64,000 bases of DNA from Planctomycetota bacterium (GTDB taxonomy: Bacteria > Planctomycetota > UBA1135), in the NCBI GenBank assembly GCA_024275135.1, contig JAJRZS010000034.1, positions 62,001 to 126,000 of the forward strand, read 5' to 3'. The notes under the pieces are model-generated. The model worked only from the letters and a program-made list of their open reading frames with translations, ran no database searches and had not been told where the DNA came from. Every line of letters starts with the position of its first letter. Position 1 is the first letter of the stretch. This document shows positions 17,352-24,973 of the stretch, one piece after another. The translations under genes and the position numbers were made by a program.

Positions 17352-18542
17352 CTACCACAGGAACTCCACACGGATTGCAACTCCTTGCACATTACCAAAA
17401 GACTCCAATTCTGAATATTCGTAGTCGAGCTGGATCTTCAAATCATTATTCAAGTACCAGTTCAAACCAAGGCTGGCATTGCGCAACACCCCGCCAGTAA
17501 TCACTCCGCTGTCCAAATCCAGTTTAGACAAACGTGCCGCAAGCTCCACCGCACCACCTCCATCATCCTTTGGGCGAAACGGGGAATGAACTCTGGTTCT
17601 AGTAAACTTTCCATCCTTTCTCTTGTAAATGCGATGCTCTCCAGTAAGGAAGTAACTCGCAAAAACATAGTATCCGGGGAAAGTGGCACTGCCGCCACCG
17701 CTCAATGCTGTATCGGCTTGCAGCCATTCACCTTGCAGGGAAACCGGGCCCAAAACAGATGCTGCCTCAAAGCTGACCAGGGTGATGGAGTCGGCAGCGA
17801 CAAGCCCTGTATCCACAATGATTGGAGATTGGTGCAATTGCATGCCCTCGGACAAATTCATAAAGCCATCGTTGGGGCTGCGGCGAGAAAAACTTACCCC
17901 AAGATGCAACAATCGGTCTCCCTTGCCTTCGTACCAGGGGAGAAAGGTAAAGCGCCCGGTAAATCCAATCTCATTACCAAACACACTATCCTGAGCTTCA
18001 CCATTGCTACCAGTTTCACGGAAAATTCCCGCCGCCCAGGACGCCTGCTTGTGCCACAAAGTGTCAGAAAGAGCAAAGCCAATGTTGCGGTTAGGGGTAA
18101 GCGCAGCCGCGACAGAGCGCTCCAAAAACATCTGCGCAGTGCCACTGGTTTGCCGTTCTAGGCCGAAGGGTTCCTTGAAATGCCCCAAACGCAAACGGCC
18201 AACCCCGGGCATCGGATCGTCTGCTTGCACCCACATATCACGTAGGCCGGACTTGTTGGAGGTGATGTCAAAACTCACCTTGTACTCCAGCCAATCGTAA
18301 GCATCACCAGAAAGGGCTAAACGCGCACGACGCAACTCGGCACCATCCTGAAAAGTGCCACTGCGCAAAACCACATCGCCACCTCCAGCATAGCTGGTCC
18401 AATCAGAATCCATGCGACCATGGAATTTCATCGTCGCGCTCTCGGTTGCGGGAAGCGGGGGGGCGGTAAGCAAGTCTTCCTGCGCAAACACCTGGCAGGA
18501 AAGCCAAACCGCGAGAAGGAGGGGCGGGAAGGTTCGAGGCAT
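17352..18542 (-). CDS. OprO/OprP-type (phosphate-selective) porin
   Basis: A 396-residue outer-membrane porin. A signal peptide (cleavage near VFAQED) precedes a long series of amphipathic strands; GRMDSDWTSY, RRARLALSGDAYDWLEYKV and the aromatic last strand ending in Phe-Leu-Trp fit the OprO/OprP family. Family members form trimeric channels for phosphate or polyphosphate, but many distant members have unknown solutes. It is the first gene of a same-strand series that continues with the APH-like gene (3 bases apart), the ABC exporter and a two-component system. A phosphate-linked role would match a cluster handling phospho-alcohols, but this is inference. Confidence 0.85.
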   Translation of the reverse strand: MPRTFPPLLLAVWLSCQVFAQEDLLTAPPLPATESATMKFHGRMDSDWTSYAGGGDVVLRSGTFQDGAELRRARLALSGDAYDWLEYKVSFDITSNKSGLRDMWVQADDPMPGVGRLRLGHFKEPFGLERQTSGTAQMFLERSVAAALTPNRNIGFALSDTLWHKQASWAAGIFRETGSNGEAQDSVFGNEIGFTGRFTFLPWYEGKGDRLLHLGVSFSRRSPNDGFMNLSEGMQLHQSPIIVDTGLVAADSITLVSFEAASVLGPVSLQGEWLQADTALSGGGSATFPGYYVFASYFLTGEHRIYKRKDGKFTRTRVHSPFRPKDDGGGAVELAARLSKLDLDSGVITGGVLRNASLGLNWYLNNDLKIQLDYEYSELESFGNVQGVAIRVEFLW

Positions 18543-18630
18543 GGGGACAGGCGAATACTATAGCCCCAAACTCCAGGGCAACCGACCTCCCCACGGTCAA
18601 ACCGAGATGTCGATGCTAAGGTAGGCCCTC

Positions 18631-19557
18631 ATGCGTGCCTTTTCCGTCATCCTCCTCATCACTTTGGGTACAAGCTGTAGCCAGCTCGTTACTCCGGGCG
18701 CATGGGCAGAGGACAGCCAGGTTTTGGGGCAGGCTTTGCAGAAGAAGGGCGAGCAACTACAAACTCTGGCCTTGGCCCCTTTTACCGCTGACTCCGCAGA
18801 ATGGTTGAGCGCGGGACTCACTGGCAGGGCCATTGACATGGCCTTTGCCCGCCAGGCCATGGTGTGGAAAGCCCTGGCCTCTTATGCAGAAGATGTCAAC
18901 CAAGTTCTGCAATCCCAATTGATTGAGGAAAAGAAGGTGGAGCATTTGGCACATGCCTTCCACGACCTGCATCGCCACCTACTGCAATCCCAAATTGCCC
19001 CCAGCCTGGGTTTGAGCGTGGAGCAGCACCGAGAAATCGTGCAGCACATGCTCGACTGTCGTACTAGTTTGGCGGCACTGGAAGTTTGCCAACCGTGGCT
19101 CGCCCTGCTTTGTAAGCAGCTGGAAGATGCGTGCAGTGGCTTGGCGCAACAAATCGAAGAATGGCACGATATCTGCCTGCGCCAAATCGACTCAAAGTGG
19201 AAATCTTCTTTGGACTCCTACAGTTTGTTGCTTGCGAAGAAACAACGGCTAGAAAAGGAGTTGGCGGCCCAGACAGCGGGTGCAATTCCAGCCACCGGAG
19301 ACCCAGCAGGAGAGCTACTCAAGCTACAAACCTTGCTGCGTGGCAGCCAAAAATGGCGCCAACGGTATGCGAATGAGCAACACCAACTCAACCAGGCTTT
19401 CGAATCCGCCCAGGCACATGTGAAGAAAACTGCCCATGCTATCCTCGAATGGGGCATTGCTCAACGCGAACTCATCAAGGCCATACACCGCAAGCACGAT
19501 TCAATCAATTTGCGCTTGTTGGATGCTAGTGCACGGGAACTTGGGCAGCAGAATTAG
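18631..19557 (+). CDS. helical lipoprotein of unknown function
   Basis: A 308-residue lipoprotein with a short signal and a lipobox (GTSC, Cys about 16). The mature part is almost entirely predicted helix: long heptad-like stretches with many Gln, Glu and Lys residues from about 40 to 300, including EEKKVEHLAHAFHDLHRHLL. Five cysteines lie between 140 and 190. I recognise no family. It is divergent from the porin, 88 bases away, and its last 32 bases overlap the end of the M1 peptidase gene on the other strand. It could be a scaffold or coiled-coil spacer in the periplasm. Confidence 0.7.
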   Translation: MRAFSVILLITLGTSCSQLVTPGAWAEDSQVLGQALQKKGEQLQTLALAPFTADSAEWLSAGLTGRAIDMAFARQAMVWKALASYAEDVNQVLQSQLIEEKKVEHLAHAFHDLHRHLLQSQIAPSLGLSVEQHREIVQHMLDCRTSLAALEVCQPWLALLCKQLEDACSGLAQQIEEWHDICLRQIDSKWKSSLDSYSLLLAKKQRLEKELAAQTAGAIPATGDPAGELLKLQTLLRGSQKWRQRYANEQHQLNQAFESAQAHVKKTAHAILEWGIAQRELIKAIHRKHDSINLRLLDASARELGQQN

Positions 19558-22075
19558 CGTTCCTAGCAACTTCGAGTAACCGGCGGATGCGGGCATCAGG
19601 ATCTCGCCGTAACAGATTGTCTATTTCCACCGTAAAAAATTCGGGGCGCTTGCTCACTCCAGCCGCCGCCGCTCGTCGCAATGGTGCACTAAGAGATTGC
19701 AAGCCCTTGCGGAAGGTGTCCACAAGTGCCAAATCCGTAGCACCAAGATTTTGTTGGGGAATCGATTTCAACCAATGGCTAAGGTGAGTAAGTGCTGCTG
19801 CACGTATCGGAGTACTGTGCCCCTTCCACGACCACGGCAGCAAAGTGCGTAAAGCCTCCGTAGCAAGCGGGGATTGCTGCCCCTCCATTTCCAAGGAAGC
19901 CAACACCTGCAAAGCTGCAAGATGGATTCGTTCGCCTTCTCCAGCATCTTTCTGCAGCCAAGATTTGGCAAACTGCAAACGCGCGGAAGCATCCATAATT
20001 TGAGCCAAAGCATGCAATGCGGTAACTCGCAAGCCGGTGAGGGCATCGGCTGAAGCCAAAGTTTCCCGCAACAATTGCGCCACGATTGGATCCTCGGCAT
20101 AGGCAGAAATCCACAACCACCAAGCAGCGCGCACCTGGGCGTCTCTTTCTGCGGCATAGGACGCACGCAAGCGCGCAATATCGGCCGTTTTGTTTAAACG
20201 TCGGCGTAGCTGGCGAACTGCTTCTAAACGCACCCCAGTAACTTTGTCGGTACGTGCAATCGACCACAGCAAACTTTCTGTTTGCTGGCCTTGATCCATT
20301 TCAAGCTGCCGCATCGCCAAAACTCGACTACGACTACTCCATGCTTTTTGCGCACGTAGGCGGGTTGAGGTCAAAGATTCTTCCACGCTAATCTTGGCTG
20401 GAAGAAAAACATGTGGATCAATTTCCAGCCAGCCATCAAAGGAAGGTCCCGTGGAAATATGGAAGACTTGGTCCTCCTTCTGAACTTGCAAGCGCGTTTC
20501 CCGCCATTGGCCATCCTCATACCAACGCAAGTCAAGTGGGAAGTGGAAGGCGGCGGGAACCCCTTGTAACAAACGCTGTGTTTGCAACACATGCACTTCT
20601 AAATCGCGGCCCTGGCGACGCCAAGATATTTGCAATTCGGGGTAGCCCGGGGAATAAACCCAGTCTGCGAAAATGGGAGCGAAGTCGCGCCCGGAAACAT
20701 CATCGAAAGCCTCACGCAAGGCCTCGGAATCAACGGAACGGAAAGCATTGCGATGCAAATAAACTTTGAGCGCTTGCCGATATTTTTCTTCTCCCAAGAT
20801 TCCCCGGAACAATTGCAAACGCGCAGCCCCACCTGGATAGATGGTGCCATCAAAAAACAAATCCATAGGTAAACGATAATCCGTTTTCACCAAAGCGCGG
20901 AGGTGTTCTCCCTTACAGGAATTCAGATAGTGGTCGATGGTGTTGCCCATCGCTACCTGAAACTCCCCCTCGCCAGAACGATGCCGCAGATACAAAAGAT
21001 TGAAGTATGAGGCGAATCCCTCATTTAGCCAAGCATGAGGCCAATCAACGCAAGTGACGATATCTCCAAACCATTGATGTGCAGCCTCGTGGGCAACCAA
21101 ACCCCAGCTTGGTCGGGCTTGTTGGTAGGCTTCCGCATGCAATGCATTACGGGTAACCGTGGTTGCTGACACATTTTCCATCCCACCAAAGGGGAAGTCG
21201 CGCACCGCAACTTGGGCATATTTAGCAAAGGGATAGCGAAATCCTGTGTAATCGCTGAAAAAACCCAGCACCTCAGCAGTTTCGGCAAGGGATGCGGAAA
21301 GAGCTGCTAGGTCTTGCGGTTCGCCCACAAACCACAACGAAATGTCTTGCCATTTTTCTTCTAGCTTGAGAAAGGGTCCCGCGGCAAAACTAAACAAATA
21401 GGTGGGCATGTCTTGATCCATGACCCAGGTGTCAATGGCAGAAAAGCCATCTTCTGTGTATTCGCGGCCGACCATCTCACCGGCAGCAACCGTCACCCAA
21501 CTGCGCGGCACAGTGGCACGCAAAGTGTGAGTAGCGCGGTCGGCAGGGGTGTCGTTGCAAGGAAACCAATAGCGGGCACGCTGAGCTTCGCCTTGCGTAT
21601 AGACATGGGGAATATGATCGAGGCCGTCAAGGTTGGGCAAGACATAATGCATGCCAGCGAGGGAGGAACTTCGATATTGAATGTCTAAAGTGAACTCGGT
21701 ATTAGCAACCACCGCATGAGCGAAAGGGATGGTTAATAGCCGCATGCTGCTGTGAAAAGGAAGCAACTCCAAGCCTGGGGTTTCACTTTCCACAGAAACG
21801 ATTTCCATATCGGCAGCATCCAATTCCACATGCTGCAAAGCCTTGGTGGCAAGCAACCGAATGCGAACTTTCCCCACCAAGACAGCACGGGTGGGGTGGA
21901 TGGAAAGATCGAGGCCGTAAGACAGGACGTCGTAACCTCGGTCCACGTCCTCATGCACTTGGGCCGTGGGCGGATCAAGTACAGCACCATCGGCAGGAGG
22001 AACTGCGCAAGCAACAACCCCAAGCAGGAGCAGGCATGGCAGCAAGAATACTGACTTAAGCTTGGACCGTTGCAT
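19526..22075 (-). CDS. M1-family zinc aminopeptidase, lipoprotein, with C-terminal helical repeats
   Basis: An 849-residue lipoprotein peptidase (lipobox VVAC after a hydrophobic signal). The M1 features are in order: the substrate loop GGMENVSATT, the zinc site HEAAHQWFGD with the distal Glu in WLNEGFASYF, followed by the mostly helical C-terminal part. From about residue 600 the sequence becomes repeated Ala/Leu-rich helices with Arg spacing, like HEAT or ARM repeats. Family enzymes trim N-terminal residues from peptides. The ATG at 22075 is chosen for the signal peptide; upstream in-frame ATGs would lie deep inside the kinase gene. Its first 20 bases overlap the end of the GHMP kinase gene. 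Confidence 0.92.
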   Translation of the reverse strand: MQRSKLKSVFLLPCLLLLGVVACAVPPADGAVLDPPTAQVHEDVDRGYDVLSYGLDLSIHPTRAVLVGKVRIRLLATKALQHVELDAADMEIVSVESETPGLELLPFHSSMRLLTIPFAHAVVANTEFTLDIQYRSSSLAGMHYVLPNLDGLDHIPHVYTQGEAQRARYWFPCNDTPADRATHTLRATVPRSWVTVAAGEMVGREYTEDGFSAIDTWVMDQDMPTYLFSFAAGPFLKLEEKWQDISLWFVGEPQDLAALSASLAETAEVLGFFSDYTGFRYPFAKYAQVAVRDFPFGGMENVSATTVTRNALHAEAYQQARPSWGLVAHEAAHQWFGDIVTCVDWPHAWLNEGFASYFNLLYLRHRSGEGEFQVAMGNTIDHYLNSCKGEHLRALVKTDYRLPMDLFFDGTIYPGGAARLQLFRGILGEEKYRQALKVYLHRNAFRSVDSEALREAFDDVSGRDFAPIFADWVYSPGYPELQISWRRQGRDLEVHVLQTQRLLQGVPAAFHFPLDLRWYEDGQWRETRLQVQKEDQVFHISTGPSFDGWLEIDPHVFLPAKISVEESLTSTRLRAQKAWSSRSRVLAMRQLEMDQGQQTESLLWSIARTDKVTGVRLEAVRQLRRRLNKTADIARLRASYAAERDAQVRAAWWLWISAYAEDPIVAQLLRETLASADALTGLRVTALHALAQIMDASARLQFAKSWLQKDAGEGERIHLAALQVLASLEMEGQQSPLATEALRTLLPWSWKGHSTPIRAAALTHLSHWLKSIPQQNLGATDLALVDTFRKGLQSLSAPLRRAAAAGVSKRPEFFTVEIDNLLRRDPDARIRRLLEVARNANSAAQVPVH

Positions 22076-23519
22076 CTGTGGTGAGGGATTCCTCTTCGGC
22101 ATTGAGTACACCTTCCCACCAACCATCCAAGACGCCACCTTGGCCGATTTCGTTGAAAACGGCGCCTCCTAGCCCCGTCTTTTCGCGGTGGGCGGCCGCG
22201 ATTTCGCGCAAACGCGGCATCGCGGTTGCATGGCCGATCACAACCATGAACGACCCCTGTCCGGATTCTGCCAAGCGGGTGCCAAACAATCCGGCCATAC
22301 GCCCAGCATTCGTCAGCTCGGTGCGCAAGGCGTGAATATGGTCGTTCTTCAAGCTGCACTTCTCCAGCAGGGAGCGGTGCGAGCTGTTGAGAACGCGCCC
22401 CGCTTCAGCCAGAAAATCTTCTCGCTTGGTTCGCCCGTAGTCTTGTAAATGCTGCAAAAAACGACGCGCGCGGCCACTTTCGCGTACATGGTGTTCGGAC
22501 AAGGCGCGGTCTCGGTAGTTTTCGTCGGGGTTGACCAAATCCCGCAGTTCTTCATCACTGGGCTTTTTGAATTTTGCCAACCAATCTTTGCCGCTTTCCT
22601 TCGTTGGCACATGGGAGCGCAGCCCACCTTCGAATTCGGCCGGAGTTACTTGGCCCCAACCACCGCGCCGACTCAATTTGGCCTTTTTCAACGCCACATT
22701 GAGGTGTTCTAATCCCATGCGTGCGCCCACCATGGCATGTAAAGCCAGTTCGGGAGCAGCTGGCCCCCCACCGGCATCGACAGCCGCCACCACCACATGT
22801 TCTGGCAGAGGAAGCCACTGCATCACCGGATCTAGGCCATGTTCGATGGCCAGCAAACAACCCTTTTGCGCATTGGAGCAGGTGAGGGCTTGGGTCATAG
22901 GAATGGCGCGGCCTAAAACCTCTTTGAAGCCATAGACAATGGCGCGGGCAACACGGATACCATCCACCCGCTTCTTGTCCAAACCTGTACTCCCCTTCAG
23001 CGCCAAGGCTACGGCGGTGGCCACCGCCACGTCGGCGCCAAAACCCGTACCTTCCGGCATGCGGTCCCAGACCACAAGCGCAAAGCCTTGTTTTGGGGTG
23101 TTAAGTTGGTGGGTGCGGCGGAGTCCGATCATCACCGCCATCATCTCCATCATCCAAGGAGCGTCGTCCTCTTCAAATTGGGCTCGAAGTACCGCTAAAC
23201 TGCGCGGAGGGCCCTTTTTGGTGTAGATGGTGGGGATGTGCCCCTGCCATTCCAGGTTGCCACCCTTGCTCGAAGGGCGCAAAAACCGAATAATTATTTT
23301 GTCGTCCTCACGGTTTTGGATGGCGCAATAAACGGAGCGTCCAGTGGCCATGCTAACCGATGCCGAACCCGGCAATTCGCTCGGCCCACCGACCAAATCC
23401 AGGCAGCCGGGAGCGCGCGTAAGCCACATAGGGGCATCGAGTTGCAGAATATCGCTTGCCGCTCCCTTGAGCAGGGAGGAAAACGGAAGCAAGGAGGGTG
23501 GAAGGGCGGGTACGGGCAC
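22056..23519 (-). CDS. GHMP-family sugar kinase, arabinokinase/galactokinase-like
   Basis: A kinase of about 487 residues. RAPGCLDLVGG near residue 35-45 is the galactokinase-type sugar-binding opening, closer to plant arabinokinase-like proteins than to bacterial GalK; the ATP loop is PEGTGFGADVAVATA (a GLGSS-type glycine/serine stretch with Ala for one Ser), and the C-terminal motif is VVIGHATAM-like. Family enzymes add phosphate to a sugar C1 hydroxyl. The start is uncertain: a GTG at 23591 is possible, but the GTG at 23519 has an AGGA six bases upstream and leaves room for a promoter against the divergent gene. No sugar pathway genes sit beside it. Confidence 0.8.
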   Translation of the reverse strand: MPVPALPPSLLPFSSLLKGAASDILQLDAPMWLTRAPGCLDLVGGPSELPGSASVSMATGRSVYCAIQNREDDKIIIRFLRPSSKGGNLEWQGHIPTIYTKKGPPRSLAVLRAQFEEDDAPWMMEMMAVMIGLRRTHQLNTPKQGFALVVWDRMPEGTGFGADVAVATAVALALKGSTGLDKKRVDGIRVARAIVYGFKEVLGRAIPMTQALTCSNAQKGCLLAIEHGLDPVMQWLPLPEHVVVAAVDAGGGPAAPELALHAMVGARMGLEHLNVALKKAKLSRRGGWGQVTPAEFEGGLRSHVPTKESGKDWLAKFKKPSDEELRDLVNPDENYRDRALSEHHVRESGRARRFLQHLQDYGRTKREDFLAEAGRVLNSSHRSLLEKCSLKNDHIHALRTELTNAGRMAGLFGTRLAESGQGSFMVVIGHATAMPRLREIAAAHREKTGLGGAVFNEIGQGGVLDGWWEGVLNAEEESLTTDATVQA

Positions 23520-23643
23520 AGGATTTCCTGAATTTTTTCTTCCGGGAAGGCTAGTGTTATCCCCTATCCCAAGCAAAAACGCAACCCTCACATAGGGAAA
23601 TCATCGTGTATGATTCCGTGAGGCGCAATCCCCTTGAATCCCC

Positions 23644-24906
23644 ATGCGCCGAATTACCGACAACATGCGTTCAGCCCTCAAATTTTCTGCTCTCAGCCTC
23701 CTGGCTCTGCTGCCAGTGGCCTGTGGTTCGTCTGGCACCTCCACCGCCGGCAACGCTGGAGCCGGCGCTATCGGCGCTGGAGCTGGCACCACCGACATTC
23801 TTTTTAGCGGCATCACCGCTGCCGACGCCATAAATCCTCATGAGGTCACCGTGGCATGGCCCGATGCCGTCATTCAGCCCAGCCTCGGCGGAGCGAGCAC
23901 CATGCGGTACCGCATTTACCGGGCCCTGGATGCTGGTACCGTCCAGCAAGAGTCCTCCTTAATCGCCACAACCGCCCCAGGTGTCACCAGCTTTGTCGAC
24001 ACCGGCTTGCCTGACAACACCACCCTCTTTTACCGCGTGGTCGCCGTGGACACCGATGAGCGTTTCTCGCTTACCGACTCCATCGCCAGTGCCCGCACGC
24101 CCTCCGAGTATGGCCCTGGCAGCATCGACTACGCCACCGATATTCTTCCATTGTGGTCTACTCCCATGCCTGGCGACGCGGCCACCACTTGCCTCACCTG
24201 CCATACGGCCCCTGGCGCCGGCCATCTGGATTTGAGCACCTTGGACGGCATCCTGATTGGTGTCGGCACCGTCAACAATCCGGATAGCTTCGTCATCCCC
24301 TATCAGGGCAGTGCCTCCTGGGCCGAATTCCTGGGGCGCATGAGCATGGTCCCCACCTTGTTCTCCCACCTGCCCTACTTCACAGAACCCACCGGCCTAG
24401 CGGCGATGGAAACCCCCTTGCGCTCCTGGATTTCAGAAGGAGCTTTGGCCACCCCCGATTCCCAGCCCCCAGTCTTCGAATTTGCCGACGAACAACTTGC
24501 CGGTCTTTACTTTGGGGAGTTCACAGCCTTCGATACGGTCAAGGTCACCTTCCCTCATGCCAACGACCCCGAGAGTCTGCCCTTCAATGGCTCGGTAGCC
24601 GGTCAGCTCGAGTATGCCGTTTACGCCGGTGTGGATTCCGCCAGCATCAACTGGGACAAACCGGTTGCCCTCGCTACCGTCGATGCCAATGCCGCCAACC
24701 GCAGCACCGTCAACACCTCCTTCACCTGGACAGCGAGCGATTCCTTGGTGGTAGTGGTTCGCCCCCTCGACGCCTCCGGCCGCAGCATCCCCTTTGACCT
24801 AGCCACTTATGATCCCGCAACGGCAACCCCAGAAGAACTGGAAAACTATCGCTTGCGGATGCGCAACCAATCCTCCAATGAACGCGAAATGGTGATTATC
24901 CGCTAA
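23644..24906 (+). CDS. lipoprotein with a fibronectin-like domain and one heme-binding motif
   Basis: A 420-residue lipoprotein (lipobox PVAC, Cys about 27). After a Gly/Ala/Thr-rich linker comes a fibronectin type III-like domain (MRYRIYRALDAG, LFYRVVAVD). A single CLTCHT motif at about residue 182-187 can attach one c-type heme, and the surrounding segment is the length of a small cytochrome domain. The rest is beta-rich with a repeated Ala/Val pattern. A second ATG at codon 8 is possible. A strong terminator follows 19 bases after the stop. I see no partner oxidase or dehydrogenase nearby, and the heme site could also be a structural metal site. Confidence 0.75.
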   Translation: MRRITDNMRSALKFSALSLLALLPVACGSSGTSTAGNAGAGAIGAGAGTTDILFSGITAADAINPHEVTVAWPDAVIQPSLGGASTMRYRIYRALDAGTVQQESSLIATTAPGVTSFVDTGLPDNTTLFYRVVAVDTDERFSLTDSIASARTPSEYGPGSIDYATDILPLWSTPMPGDAATTCLTCHTAPGAGHLDLSTLDGILIGVGTVNNPDSFVIPYQGSASWAEFLGRMSMVPTLFSHLPYFTEPTGLAAMETPLRSWISEGALATPDSQPPVFEFADEQLAGLYFGEFTAFDTVKVTFPHANDPESLPFNGSVAGQLEYAVYAGVDSASINWDKPVALATVDANAANRSTVNTSFTWTASDSLVVVVRPLDASGRSIPFDLATYDPATATPEELENYRLRMRNQSSNEREMVIIR

Positions 24907-24925
24907 GCGATTAACACCAGGGAAA

Positions 24926-24965
24926 AGAGCCATCCTCCTTCGGGAAGACGGCTCTCTTCTTTTTT
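24926..24965 (+). terminator. intrinsic terminator after the heme-motif lipoprotein
   Basis: A 30-base stem-loop begins at 24926. The outer arms AGAGCC and GGCTCT pair fully, the inner seven positions give five more pairs, and the tip is a TTCG tetraloop. A CTTCTTTTTT run follows on the plus strand. Because the CRTAC1-like gene ends at 24974 on the other strand, the hairpin may also slow transcription from that side, where the T-run is weaker. Confidence 0.8.
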
Positions 24966-24973
24966 ATATCCAC

